NCBI GenBank assembly: GCA_002733505.1
Contig: NVVW01000020.1
Span: forward strand, 1-52,026
Length of the DNA stretch: 52,026 nt
Origin: Methylophaga sp.
Lineage (GTDB): Bacteria; Pseudomonadota; Gammaproteobacteria; Nitrosococcales; Methylophagaceae
Direction of reading: 5' to 3'
Positions 37,252 to 47,800 of the stretch are shown one piece after another. The notes beneath the pieces were generated by a model, which was not told the DNA's origin, made no database searches, and saw only the letters and a list, made by a program, of their open reading frames with translations. Each line of letters starts with the position of its first letter. Position 1 is the first letter of the stretch. A program made the translations under genes and the position numbers.

Positions 37252-37785
37252 ATGACAGTAGCAAAAATTGGCATCGTGGCAATCAGTGATCGTGCCAGCA
37301 AGGGTATTTATGAAGATATTTCTGGCAAGGCAATTATTGAAACCTTAAATGACTATCTGACATCATTTTGGCAACCGGTGTATGAGGTGATTCCCGATGA
37401 ACAAGCTGAGATTGAAGCCATATTGATCAAAATGGTGGATGAAGATCACTGTTGCCTTGTGGTAACAACAGGGGGAACCGGCCCGGCAAAACGTGATGTG
37501 ACACCGGAAGCAACGGAAGCCGTATGTGATCGTATGATGCCGGGATTTGGTGAATTAATGCGGGCAGAATCTTTAAAATTTGTACCAACCGCTATTTTAT
37601 CTCGCCAGACCGCAGGGCTAAGAGGAAATAGTTTGATTATTAACCTTCCCGGCAAACCTAAGTCTATTCGTGAATGTCTTGATGCTGTTTTTCCTGCGGT
37701 ACCTTATTGCATCGACTTGATGGAAGGGCCTTATTTGGAATGTGATGAAACAGTTATTAAACCCTTTAGACCAAAAAGTAAGTAG
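37252..37785 (+). CDS. mog: Molybdopterin adenylyltransferase
   Basis: A 177-residue MoaB/Mog-type enzyme that adenylates molybdopterin before molybdate insertion. GIVAISDRASKGIYEDISG, VVTTGGTGPAKRDVTPEAT, PGFGELMR, SRQTAGLRGNSLIINLPGKPKSIRECL, and VPYCIDLMEGPYLE match Mog rather than MoaB, including the length of the C-terminus. Its place in the anaerobic cluster suggests support of molybdoenzymes such as nitrate or formate reductases/dehydrogenases, none of which is in the window. Confidence 0.92.
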   Translation: MTVAKIGIVAISDRASKGIYEDISGKAIIETLNDYLTSFWQPVYEVIPDEQAEIEAILIKMVDEDHCCLVVTTGGTGPAKRDVTPEATEAVCDRMMPGFGELMRAESLKFVPTAILSRQTAGLRGNSLIINLPGKPKSIRECLDAVFPAVPYCIDLMEGPYLECDETVIKPFRPKSK

Positions 37786-37794
37786 CGATATGGA

Positions 37795-38310
37795 CTATTG
37801 CGGCAAAGCCTCAACAAAGTCAGCGGTTAAATAGATGGCATGATTTAACGCCTGTGGAAACGCGTCTAAATCAACGCTATCAATAAGATTCTTCACTTGC
37901 AGCCCCAATTCAGTATTGCCTTCAATTGATAAGCGGCGTTGAAAAAACAACGTGTCAGGATCTTCACGCCGACTGGCTAGTAATAAAAATTCTTTGCTGT
38001 GACCAGAAAATGTAGTGTCAGCAGTGTTTGTGCCTTCACTAAAAGCGAGCTGGTTCTGCTTTAAATAAACTTGCCAATCAAAATTTAAGTCTTTGATTTG
38101 AATTCTTAGTACCGCATCTTCAAGAAAATCGAGTTCACCATCCATCAGTTGTTGTTGCAGTAAGTAGTTAGATACTTTTGTGGCAATAGTTAATTGAATA
38201 GCCTTGGGCATAAGTCTGAAAGGCGTTCTCCACGGCAAATATTGAATACCGGGTAAGCGTGCTAATTTTTGAGGAATTAATAACGCAAGTTTATGCGGAA
38301 TTGTAGCCAT
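37795..38310 (-). CDS. ubiT: O2-independent ubiquinone biosynthesis accessory factor UbiT
   Basis: A 171-residue SCP2-fold protein (E. coli YhbT family) that binds ubiquinone intermediates for the anaerobic hydroxylases UbiU-UbiV. An in-frame GTG four codons upstream is possible, but the ATG at 38310 has a better context. The blocks LPWRTPFRLMPKAIQLTIATKVSNYLL, DFLEDAVLRIQIKDL and FSGHSKEFLLLASRREDPDTLFFQRRLSIEGNTELGLQVKNLIDSVD are typical. Divergent from ubiUV with an FNR-like box between, the same arrangement as in E. coli. Confidence 0.92.
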   Translation of the reverse strand: MATIPHKLALLIPQKLARLPGIQYLPWRTPFRLMPKAIQLTIATKVSNYLLQQQLMDGELDFLEDAVLRIQIKDLNFDWQVYLKQNQLAFSEGTNTADTTFSGHSKEFLLLASRREDPDTLFFQRRLSIEGNTELGLQVKNLIDSVDLDAFPQALNHAIYLTADFVEALPQ

Positions 38311-38378
38311 ATTTGATCTCACTTAAAGCGTGTAAATTAGATTTAATGACCATAATGGTGGTTATTAGCGAGATAACA

Positions 38379-38392
38379 ATGATATGGATCAA
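38379..38392. promoter_or_regulatory. FNR box between ubiT and ubiUV
   Basis: ATGATATGGATCAA matches TTGAT-N4-ATCAA at 9 of 10 positions. Towards ubiT a -10-like TATGGT lies at about 38349-38354, fitting a -41.5 site; towards ubiU TATCAT at 38432-38437 fits a site near -60. One box may thus serve both directions. Promoter details are inference. Confidence 0.65.
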
Positions 38393-38465
38393 AGGAGAAT
38401 CAATTAGTCATTTTTTGCTCATTAAAACCCTTATCATGTACCGACAAAAATAGAGGAGTAAAGGG

Positions 38466-39461
38466 ATGGAACTGGTTTGTCCAGCGGGCAATATCTCGAT
38501 GCTAAAAATGGCTGTTGATAGTGGTGCCGATGCCGTTTATATCGGTTTTAAAGATGACACCAATGCCCGCCATTTTGCCGGTTTAAATTTTAATGACGGT
38601 ACGGCACAAAAAGCCGTTAACTATGCTCACGATCGTGGTAGCAAAGTCTATGTGGCGATTAATACCTATCCACAACCTGCGGGTTGGTCACGCTGGCAAA
38701 AAGCGGTTGATGTGGCGGCTGATATTGGTATTGATGCCTTGATTATTGCTGATATGGGTGTATTAGCTTACGCCACAGAAAAACAGCCTAATCTTGCTCG
38801 TCATTTATCCGTGCAAGGTTCAGCCACCAATGCCGAAGCCTTACGGTTTTATAAGCAACAGTTTGATATACGCCGAGCGGTTATTCCACGGGTATTATCC
38901 ATGTCACAAGTTAAACGCTTGGCAGAAGATAGCCCAGTGGAACTGGAAGTCTTTGGCTTTGGCAGTTTATGTGTAATGGTCGAAGGCCGTTGTTTATTAT
39001 CTTCTTATGCCACCGGCGAATCACCGAATACCTGCGGCGCATGCAGCCCAGCCAAAGCGGTTCGTTGGGTTGAGACGCCAGAAGGTACGGAGAGTCGCTT
39101 AAATGATGTGTTAATTGATCGTTATGCACCTGATGAAAAAGCAGGCTATCCCGTGGTGTGTAAAGGACGATTTAATGTGGATGGTCATACCTATCATGCT
39201 TTAGAAGAACCAACGAGTTTGAATACCTTAGAACTTCTACCCGAGTTACAAGCAGCAGGGGTCAAAGCGATCAAAATTGAAGGCCGTCAACGCAGTACAG
39301 CGTATGTATCTAAGGTCGTGAAAGTATGGCGACAAGCCATCGATAGTTGCCATGCAGATTCACAAAACTATGTCGCTGAACCACAATGGATGAATGATCT
39401 TGCTGGCGTGTCAGAAGGCACTCAAACCACGCTGGGCGCATACAACCGCCCATGGCAATAA
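38466..39461 (+). CDS. ubiU: O2-independent ubiquinone hydroxylation protein UbiU
   Basis: A 331-residue U32-peptidase-family protein that, with UbiV, hydroxylates ubiquinone precursors without O2 (prephenate serves as oxygen donor in E. coli). The four cysteines that bind the 4Fe-4S cluster are at C169, C176, C193 and C232, the same positions as in the E. coli protein. The family hallmark FGFGSLCVMVEGRCLLSSY and EGRQRSTAYV are present. GAGGAG precedes the start; ubiV follows after 19 bases. Confidence 0.95.
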   Translation: MELVCPAGNISMLKMAVDSGADAVYIGFKDDTNARHFAGLNFNDGTAQKAVNYAHDRGSKVYVAINTYPQPAGWSRWQKAVDVAADIGIDALIIADMGVLAYATEKQPNLARHLSVQGSATNAEALRFYKQQFDIRRAVIPRVLSMSQVKRLAEDSPVELEVFGFGSLCVMVEGRCLLSSYATGESPNTCGACSPAKAVRWVETPEGTESRLNDVLIDRYAPDEKAGYPVVCKGRFNVDGHTYHALEEPTSLNTLELLPELQAAGVKAIKIEGRQRSTAYVSKVVKVWRQAIDSCHADSQNYVAEPQWMNDLAGVSEGTQTTLGAYNRPWQ

Positions 39462-39480
39462 ATAATGTAGGTCAAAACCC

Positions 39481-40383
39481 ATGAAACTCTCTTTAGGTGC
39501 TATTCAATATTTTTGGCCACGCCAAACGGTGGAAGAATTTTATCAAACTCATGTAAACAGTGATATTGATATTATCTACCTTGGCGAAACAGTCTGTGCC
39601 AAACGTCGCTTTCTAAAAACAGCAGAATGGATTGAGTTAGCCAAAGAATTAGCTCAATCAGGCAAACAAGTGGTGTTATCAACACTCACATTAATTGAAG
39701 CTCAATCAGATATGACTGGTGTTAAACGCTTGTGTCAAAACGGCGATATTTTAGTCGAAGCCAATGACATGGGTGCTGTGCAACTCATGGCTGATCAATC
39801 TTTACCTTTTGTCGGTGGTCCGACGCTCAATATCTATAATGCTCACACCCTCAAATTATTACAGCAACAAGGTTTAATGCGTTGGGTGATGCCGGTTGAG
39901 TTAGATGCCAATACATTAAAAGACATATTGGCCGATGTTGAGACCATGGGCTTTAAAGGCAAAATTGAAACAGAAGTATTTTCATTTGGTCGTATGCCAT
40001 TAGCGTTTTCAGCCCGTTGTTTTACCGCACGATTTCGTAAACTGCCTAAGGATGATTGCCAGCTTGTTTGCCAAGATTATCCTGAAGGTTTGGCTATGGA
40101 TAGCCAAGAAGGTGAACAATTTTTCACCATTAATGGCATTCAAACCCAATCTGGACGAATTCAACATCTGTTACCGCATTGGCAACAAATGCAACAACTC
40201 GACGTTGATGTTATGCGACTTAGCCCACAGCCGAATCATATGACAGAGATTATTCAACGTTACGCACAGATGATAAAGGGTGAATCAACCGATACGGATG
40301 TTGAGTCATTACTCAGTGCACCAGCGTGTGATGGTTATTGGCGTGGTGAGTCGGGGATGGATGCTATTGCTGTTGAGGCTTGA
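39481..40383 (+). CDS. ubiV: O2-independent ubiquinone hydroxylation protein UbiV
   Basis: A 300-residue partner of UbiU. Cluster cysteines are at C39, C180, C193 and C197, matching the E. coli protein. The blocks IIYLGETVCAKRRFL, EVFSFGRMPLAFSARCFTAR and LSPQPNHMTEII are characteristic. UbiU and UbiV form a heterodimer in the cytoplasm that works with UbiT and the Ubi complex. Last gene of the operon. Confidence 0.95.
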   Translation: MKLSLGAIQYFWPRQTVEEFYQTHVNSDIDIIYLGETVCAKRRFLKTAEWIELAKELAQSGKQVVLSTLTLIEAQSDMTGVKRLCQNGDILVEANDMGAVQLMADQSLPFVGGPTLNIYNAHTLKLLQQQGLMRWVMPVELDANTLKDILADVETMGFKGKIETEVFSFGRMPLAFSARCFTARFRKLPKDDCQLVCQDYPEGLAMDSQEGEQFFTINGIQTQSGRIQHLLPHWQQMQQLDVDVMRLSPQPNHMTEIIQRYAQMIKGESTDTDVESLLSAPACDGYWRGESGMDAIAVEA

Positions 40384-40395
40384 CATTAGGGAACT

Positions 40396-40417
40396 GCCGC
40401 CACATTTTATGGGCGGC
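40396..40417 (+). terminator. Hairpin after ubiV
   Basis: GCCGCC (40396-40401) pairs with GGCGGC (40412-40417), followed by a weak T-rich stretch. Possible terminator of ubiUV. Confidence 0.45.
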
Positions 40418-40461
40418 TGAATTTGTTTGTTAGTAAAAGGGAGAGCTTAAATTCTGCATAC

Positions 40462-41144
40462 TCACTTGATGGGGGAAAGAAGATCTGGATTAGTGACCAG
40501 CTTTCTTACGCCATGTGCATGATCTTCGTTGAAAATATTCTCTTTGCACCATTTGCCAACGGTTGCAATATTGACCCTGCCAACATGAGGATGGACGCTC
40601 CATGTTACCTGAAGAGGAGACCCCGCCTCGTTATACCTAGGGTCAGTAGTTGAACCTGCATATTCAATAGCTTTGCCTGTATTGTTCGGGATATTCAAAG
40701 CTTGATGAACTCCATTTTTCTTGCCATGTTTTGTTAACATTCCAAAATCTAAAGCATTACTATCATTGACCAAGACATATACTTGGGTTTCTACCCGTAA
40801 TTGAGGGTTTTTGATTGAATCGCCCAAAGTAGGCCCCGGATTCACCTGCGCGGTCGAGTGTACATAATGAACTTCTATGGTGTCTCCTGCATAAAGACTG
40901 CCATGATCGCTTGGGTATATATCCTGAGTAAAAGGTTCTAACTCAGCCTTGGTTAAATTGCCTGTCCGGTTTGATACCCGTGACCATCCCCATTGCCGGC
41001 ATACTTCGTGAAATTTCCCCCAGCATGCTCTGCATGAAACAACCAGCAAGCATCATCACCACTAATCTTGAGTTCTCTGAATGGGTGAGTGTTTATGGTG
41101 ATGCCAAGATGACAACGGCACTCTTGGATAGGGTGACACATCAT
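40462..41144 (-). pseudogene. Delta-class carbonic anhydrase-like gene with a frameshift
   Basis: The 3' two-thirds (stop at 40462) reads [20 protein letters not shown], then GDTIEVHYVHSTAQVNPGPT, AIEYAGSTTDPRYNEAGSPLQVTWSVHPH and a final EDHAHGVRKLV, the pattern of delta carbonic anhydrases (zinc enzymes hydrating CO2). The preceding part, [20 protein letters not shown] and YQTG, lies in another frame (41144-40953) and meets a stop soon after. The shift falls near 40955-40975. The N-terminus with signal peptide is not visible. Most likely a relic. Family call from recalled motifs, moderate certainty. Confidence 0.55.
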
Positions 41145-41215
41145 TGTTCAATTATCGAAATAAAAAATGATTCTTATCGGTTTAAACAAAGCCAAAAAAA
41201 GGCATTAAAATAACA

Positions 41216-41265
41216 GCCCTTGGGTGGGTCAGTTTTAAATGCGCAGGTGGGTCAAATTTGCATGC
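41216..41265. mobile_element. IS21-type terminal remnant
   Basis: TGGGTGGGTCAGTTTTAAAT followed by GCGCAGGTGGGTCAAATTTG has the repeated GTGGGTCA blocks typical of IS21-family ends. No transposase is attached. The gap 41145-41604 around it holds no supported gene; short open frames there have neither ribosome-binding sites nor protein-like sequence. Confidence 0.5.
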
Positions 41266-41604
41266 TTATTGACAGACATGGTTATTAATCGCAGCTGAAT
41301 TACTTTATGTTCTCCCCATTAACTCAAAATCTTTGCCATGGACATACTTTTAGTATGAAACTCAGCATTAGCTCGACTTTTACTGGTAAATATAAGACTG
41401 ACTTTTACTCAATAAAAATAGGAGTCCTAATAAAATCAAATGGTTGCAATGTTGAAAGGGACATGCTTTTAGTCAGACTAACACTAACTCCGTTAAATTC
41501 AAAGTAAATAGCTCAACTGGTGATCCAGTAAATTTAGGAGCAATCAAGTAAATCTAATAGTCTTAGGGTTAGTCCTGAGCCCCGTATCTAAATTAAAGGC
41601 TCAA

Positions 41605-44178
41605 CTACATCTTCATGTTATTAAGCCTTAGCGCATTTAGAATGACGGATACTGAGCTAAAGATCATCGCTAATGCTGCGATCATGGGGGATAACAATAA
41701 CCCGAAGACGGGATACAATACACCCGCCGCAATCGGCACACCTGCTGTGTTATAGATAAAGGCAAAAAATAAGTTTTGATGGATATTTCTCATAGTCACA
41801 CGACTTAAACGAATGGCTCTTACAATACCGCGAAGATCACCTTTAACCAGAGTTACACCTGCACTTTCCATAGCTACATCAGTACCCGTTCCCATCGCCA
41901 CACCTACATGAGCTTGAGCCAAGGCAGGTGCATCATTAATTCCATCTCCTGCCATGGCCACAATTCGCCCTTCTGCTTGCAATTGTTTCACTACTTCAGC
42001 TTTTTGCTCTGGCAATACTTCTGCATGAACTTGATCGATATCTAGTTTGGATGCCACTGCTTGTGCTGTTTTCCGACTATCACCTGTCAGCATCACTACA
42101 CGTATACCTTCGGCATGGAGATCGCGTATTGCCTCTGGAGTACTGTCTTTAATCGGATCTGCAACCCCGATCAGCCCTGCCGCGACACCATCAATAGCCA
42201 GTAACATTACAGTTTGGCCTTCAGCACGTTGTTTATCTGCTTGCTGAGGTAACTCTCCAACATCGATGCTCAAGCTTTGAAGTAATTTAGTATTACCTAA
42301 TGCAAGCGTGTGTCCATCAACAAGCCCCGTTACACCTTTACCAGTAATAGACTGAAAATCATCTGTTTGTGAAAGTTTGATTCCTTTATCTTCAGCACCT
42401 CTTACAATAGCTTCAGCCAATGGATGTTCACTAGCTCTTTCTAAACTTGCTGCTAAACGTAAATTGTTGTCTTCTTTAAAATCAGCTGTCGCAGTGACAG
42501 AAACCAGCTTGGGTTTACCTTCGGTTAACGTACCCGTTTTATCCACTACCAAGGTATCGACTTTTTGCAAAATCTCTAATGCTTCAGCATTTTTTATCAA
42601 AACCCCCATCATGGCACCTTTACCTGTACCCACCATGATTGACATAGGCGTCGCCAATCCCAACGCACAAGGACAAGCGATAATCAATACTGCTACAGCA
42701 TTGATTAAAGCATAGGCTAATGCGGGTTCGGGGCCCCAAATACTCCAGACGATAAATGTTATCACTGCGGTGATAACCACAGCAGGTACAAATAAGCCTG
42801 CCACCACATCCACTAACTTTTGTATGGGCGCACGCGTGCGTTGTGCATCAGCCACCATTTTCACTATTTGAGAAAGTAAGGTATCGGCACCTACTTTTTC
42901 TGTACGCATTAATAGACTACCTGTACCATTCACCGTCGCGCCAATTAGTTTTTCTCCTGCAGATTTGGTGACTGGAATAGGCTCTCCTGTCACCATAGAT
43001 TCATCGACATTGCTTTCACCTTCGATAACAACACCATCAACAGGGATTTTTTCACCGGGTCTCACGCGTAAGGTATCACCGACTTGCACATGTTCAAGTG
43101 AAATATCTTCCTCAACACCATTCTCTCGAACAATTCGAGCAGTTTTAGGCGCAAGCCCTAATAATAGTTTTATGGCAGTGTTTGTTTGACTTCTGGCACG
43201 TAACTCCATTACCTGTCCAAGTAAAACAAGTGCGGTTATCACAGCCGCAGCCTCAAAGTAAACAGGTACAACACCAGATTCATTAAACACTGCATCAGGG
43301 AAAGTTCCAGGTGCAATCACAGCTATGAAACTATATATCCAGGCTACGCCTACACCGACTGCAATCAAAGTAAACATATTCAGGTTACGTGTGACAATCG
43401 ACTGCCAGCCACGCTGAAAAAATACCCAACCTGCCCACCATACTATTGGTGCAGATAATATTAATTCTGCCCACTGCCTTGCTACCGGTGAGATAATGCT
43501 ATTGATTGCGCCAGGCCAGAACTCTGCTGCCATCGCACTGAAAAAAACTGGAATAGCAAGAAAGACACTAAACCAGAAGCGACGACTCATAAAATCCAGT
43601 TCACTAGTATCTTCACTAATCTCTACGGTTCGTGGCTCTAATGCCATACCACATTTTGGACAACTACTAGGATGATCCTGCAAAATTTCCGGGTGCATTG
43701 GGCAAGTATATTCTGTCTTTGTATTCGAAAGTGATACGTCTTTGGGTTCCAGAGCCATGCCACATTTCGGACATGGTGAATTAGGATCTGTTGACTCCAC
43801 TTCAGGGTGCATTGGGCAGGTATAAATTATCTCGCTATCGTATACACCTTTAGTTATAGGTAGCACGACATTGTCTTGTTCATGTCCACCACAACAGCCA
43901 TGCTGATTATCTAGAGGCTTCGCGTCATGATTATTTTCTCCACCACAGCCCCCATCAGCTTTATCCTCTTCAACGGAAGCCGTTTGATCATGACTGCATC
44001 CACAGCTCTCTTGCTTTTCATCTGATAAATAATCTTTAGGTGAGCCAGTGAATTTAGTTAAACAATGTTCACTACAAAAATAATGTATTTCGCTATCTAA
44101 TTCGGTAATGTATTGACTGTTTTCATCAACCTTCATACCACAAACGGGATCAATTTTCACTGGACTCTCCTTTATCAT
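41605..44178 (-). CDS. copA: Copper/silver-exporting P-type ATPase with YHS and metal-binding N-terminus
   Basis: An 857-residue inner-membrane pump that exports Cu(I)/Ag(I). The N-terminus has a YHS-type domain (DPVCGMKV, 10-17, and [10 protein letters not shown]), a Cys/His-rich linker (57-103) and two heavy-metal-binding repeats (YTCPMHPE...[10 protein letters not shown] at 119-145 and 156-182). Core motifs: C502-P-C504 in the membrane, the phosphorylated D546 in [20 protein letters not shown], and [15 protein letters not shown]. This domain order is seen in SilP-like/CopA pumps of resistance islands. Last gene of the operon that begins near 51.4 kb. Confidence 0.93.
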   Translation of the reverse strand: MIKESPVKIDPVCGMKVDENSQYITELDSEIHYFCSEHCLTKFTGSPKDYLSDEKQESCGCSHDQTASVEEDKADGGCGGENNHDAKPLDNQHGCCGGHEQDNVVLPITKGVYDSEIIYTCPMHPEVESTDPNSPCPKCGMALEPKDVSLSNTKTEYTCPMHPEILQDHPSSCPKCGMALEPRTVEISEDTSELDFMSRRFWFSVFLAIPVFFSAMAAEFWPGAINSIISPVARQWAELILSAPIVWWAGWVFFQRGWQSIVTRNLNMFTLIAVGVGVAWIYSFIAVIAPGTFPDAVFNESGVVPVYFEAAAVITALVLLGQVMELRARSQTNTAIKLLLGLAPKTARIVRENGVEEDISLEHVQVGDTLRVRPGEKIPVDGVVIEGESNVDESMVTGEPIPVTKSAGEKLIGATVNGTGSLLMRTEKVGADTLLSQIVKMVADAQRTRAPIQKLVDVVAGLFVPAVVITAVITFIVWSIWGPEPALAYALINAVAVLIIACPCALGLATPMSIMVGTGKGAMMGVLIKNAEALEILQKVDTLVVDKTGTLTEGKPKLVSVTATADFKEDNNLRLAASLERASEHPLAEAIVRGAEDKGIKLSQTDDFQSITGKGVTGLVDGHTLALGNTKLLQSLSIDVGELPQQADKQRAEGQTVMLLAIDGVAAGLIGVADPIKDSTPEAIRDLHAEGIRVVMLTGDSRKTAQAVASKLDIDQVHAEVLPEQKAEVVKQLQAEGRIVAMAGDGINDAPALAQAHVGVAMGTGTDVAMESAGVTLVKGDLRGIVRAIRLSRVTMRNIHQNLFFAFIYNTAGVPIAAGVLYPVFGLLLSPMIAALAMIFSSVSVILNALRLNNMKM

Positions 44179-44196
44179 TCGTTTCTATGTCCTACA

Positions 44197-44851
44197 TTAA
44201 TGTGTGTGATTATGGTCATCTGATGGCTCATCTTGAACGGGCGCCTCTTCCATTGCATCATGGTGTTGCTCACTAATACCTTCTACCATTTCAGATGTAC
44301 TTATTTCATTATTATGACCATGTTCATCTGAGTTGGTTTTTGCAGAAGGCTCTGCATCATGGCTATGGTTATGACCATCAGCACCGTCTTCAACTTGCGG
44401 TAAAGACATTACTCCCAAACCGTAACGATAAACGGCCTCGGCTCCTAACCAACCAGCCTGTTACCATCAATAAGACTGCCGCAATAACAGATACTGACAA
44501 GAACTTAAGTCCAGGCATTATCCGTTTTTTTGCCAAGTTAATGCTAGAAACAGCTAATACTAAAAATAATAGTGCTGTCGGCACCGCCCAATTACGGTGT
44601 AATGTCATGGTGGCATGAGATGCGGCATCATGTGCGACCGAATTATAGGCAAACCAACCTGCAATCACTGTCAATATTGTAAATACAGATCCTGTCCACA
44701 AACTCCAATTTGCCATATTCAACCATTGCTCTTTCCATGGGTGATTTATGGGTAAAAGCGGCCTAAGTAAGTAGAACAATACCGAGATACTTAATAATGC
44801 AATTGTGAAATGAACAACTAATGGATGATAGTTGGGAATGATTTCAATCAT
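44197..44851 (-). pseudogene. DUF2231-like membrane protein, frameshifted by a 4-bp duplication
   Basis: Reading from ATG at 44851, the first 130 or so residues form a four-helix DUF2231-like membrane protein (MIEIIPNYHPLVVHFTIALL). At 44447-44454 the sequence AACCAACC (GGTTGGTT in the coding strand) shifts the frame, giving a nonsense tail that stops at 44390. With one AACC removed, translation continues as GWLGAEAVYRYGLGVMSLPQ and into the His/Asp/Glu-rich tail (DGADGHNHSHDAEP ... DDHNHTH) that ends at 44197. The tail would bind metals. So the intact gene was a single protein of about 217 residues. Confidence 0.75.
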
Positions 44852-44875
44852 GATTTTTCTCCTAACGTTAATTTT

Positions 44876-47800
44876 TTAATCGTTTTTAATCGACTGTTTC
44901 CGCCATAAAAAATAGACGACTGGTAATACTAGTAGCGCCATGAGCAGTGCGGTTATCATTCCCCCAACCACAGGAGCGGCAATTCGGCTCATTACTTCAG
45001 AACCTGTTCCCGTACCATACAGTACGGGTAATAGACCAACAATAGTTGCTATGGATGTCATCATCACAGGGCGAACTCGCATACCTGCTCCATCCATAAC
45101 AGCTTGGCGTAAAACATCTACGGAAGGTTTAATACCTTGTTGTTCACACTCTGAGCGCATCCGTTCATAGGCCTGATTAAGATACAACAGCATAATGACA
45201 CTTATCTCCACTGCTACGCCTGCTAGGGCAATAAAGCCAACGCCAACAGCAACAGAAAAATTAAAACCAAGATAAATCATAAGCTGAATGCTACCTACCA
45301 TTGCCAATGGAAGCGTTGTCAAGATGATAGCTACTTCTGCAAAACGCCGAAAATTAATGTATAGCAAAATAATGATGATTGCTAAGGCTAAAGGAATTAC
45401 ATAAGTTAATTTTTCTTTGGCTCGCAGCATATATTCGTACTGTCCTGCCCAAATTAACGAATAACCAGCAGGTAAATTAACTTGCTGTTTAACAATTTCT
45501 TGGGCTTTTTCAACATAGCTACCAATATCCACATCTTCAATGTCAATATAGGTCCAGCCATTCAAACGGGCATTCTCACTTTTGATTGCCGGAGGGCCAT
45601 CTTCAATATAGATATGAGCGACATCACCCAAAGCTATGTGCTCATTTTTAGCCGTCACAATAGGGAGTAACGCCATTTTTTCTGGCGAATTACGATAATC
45701 TTGTGGATAACGAATATTTATTGGGTATCGTTCCCGCCCTTCAACTGATTGAGATACATTGAGCCCACCTATAGCTGTTGCAATCACTTGCTGAATATCT
45801 GAAATATTCAAACCGTAGCGTGCTGCTTTTTCACGTTGAATATCAATTTTAATGTATCGCCCTCCGGCTACTCGTTCTGAATACACAGATGCCGTGCCGG
45901 GAATGTCCTTAATAATCGTTTCGAGCTGCTGACCTATTTCTTGGATCACCTTCAAATCTGGCCCAGCTACCTTTATCCCCACCGGAGTTTTAATACCCGT
46001 TGCCAGCATATCAATACGGGTTTTTATCGGCATAACCCATGCATTGGTGACACCGGGAAACTGAATCAAATTATTGAGCTCTTGTTTTAATTTTTCGGTC
46101 GTCATCCCTTCTCGCCACTCTGAATGGGGTTTAAGCTGGATAAATGTTTCAATCATTGTGAGTGGAGCGGGATCGGTTGCTGTTTCGGCTCGTCCCACTT
46201 TCCCAAAAACAGTTTCAACTTCCGGGATAGTACGAATTAATTTATTCGTTTGTTGTAATAGTTCACGTGCTTTACCGATCGAGATACCTGGATAGGTTGT
46301 CGGCATATACATTAAATCGCCTTCATCTAATGGCGGAATAAATTCACTACCAATATTCTTTGCCGGCATAACCCCCACTACAGCAATTATAATTGCACTA
46401 AATACCGTAAGAAGCGGAAACCTTAAAACAGTTTTTAATGCCGGTTTGTAGAAAAAGGATAAAAGACGATTAATTGGGTTTTTACGCTCAGGCAGAATCT
46501 TGCCGCGAATAAAATATCCCATTAATACAGGTACAAGTGTAATAGCTAACAATGCAGAAGCGGCCATAGCGTATGTTTTAGTATAAGCTAACGGTGTAAA
46601 CATTCGTCCTTCTTGTGCTTCTAGTGCAAACACAGGCACAAAACTAATCGTGATAATCAACAAGCTAAAAAACAATGCAGGGCCTACTTCTGTCGCTGAT
46701 TCCATAACAATTTGCCATCTATTTTCCTCAGTTAATGGTGTGCGCTCCATATGCTTATGCATATTCTCAATCATGACAATCGCTCCATCAATCATTACTC
46801 CTATCGCAATGGCTATACCGCCCAGTGACATGATATTGGCATTGATACCTTGGGAATGCATAATAATAAATGCAAACAAAATACCTACTGGCAAGCTAAT
46901 AATAACAACCAAGGATGATCGAATATGAAATAGCAACAGTATGCAGATAAGTACGACGATAATGAATTGTTCTAGAAGCGTATGCCAAAGATTTTCTACT
47001 GCACGTTCAATGAGTGCAGAACGGTCATAAACAGGCACAATTTCAACACCATCTGGCAAGCCTTGTTTTAACTCTTCTAGTTTTGCTTTAACACCATTAA
47101 TGGTTGTTTGCGCATTTTCACCGAAACGCATAATCACAATGCCACCTACCGTCTCACCTTCACCGTTTAATTCGGCAATGCCACGACGCATTTGTGGACC
47201 CGTGCTAATCTCTGCCACATCTTTTAGCAGTAAGGGTGTGCCATTATTATTTACGCCGAGAGGTATATTGTTAAGATCATCAATACTTTTTATATACCCC
47301 GTCGCTCTGACCATATATTCCGCTTCAGCCATTTCAACAACAGAAGCACCAATTTCCTGGTTACCTCGCTGAATGGCCACTTGGATTTGAGTAAGTGTAA
47401 TGCCGTAAGCACGTAATTTATCAGGATCAACTTGAATTTGATATTGCTTAACCATTCCGCCTACTGTTGATACTTCTGATACACCAGGTACTGTTTGTAA
47501 TTCATATTTCAAAAACCAATCCTGAATACTGCGAAGCTGACTAATATCATGTTGCCCTGTCTTATCTTGCAACGCATAGATATACACCCAGCCTACGCCC
47601 GTAGCATCGGGACCTAATTGCGGCTTAGCGGTAGGCGGCAAATTGGGGGCAACTTGGCTTAGATATTCAAGCACACGGCTTCGAGCCCAATATAGATCTG
47701 TTTTTTCATCAAATATAATATAGACATAGGAATCACCAAAAAATGAATACCCCCGCACCGTCACGGCACCGGGCACCGATAACATAGCCGTAGTGAGTGG

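Noticed and set aside
40423..40653. A 76-codon plus-strand frame after ubiV
   Set aside because: Antisense to the carbonic anhydrase-like relic, which explains the open frame.
41307..41507. A 66-codon frame in the gap before copA
   Set aside because: No ribosome-binding site or recognisable features; composition like intergenic DNA.
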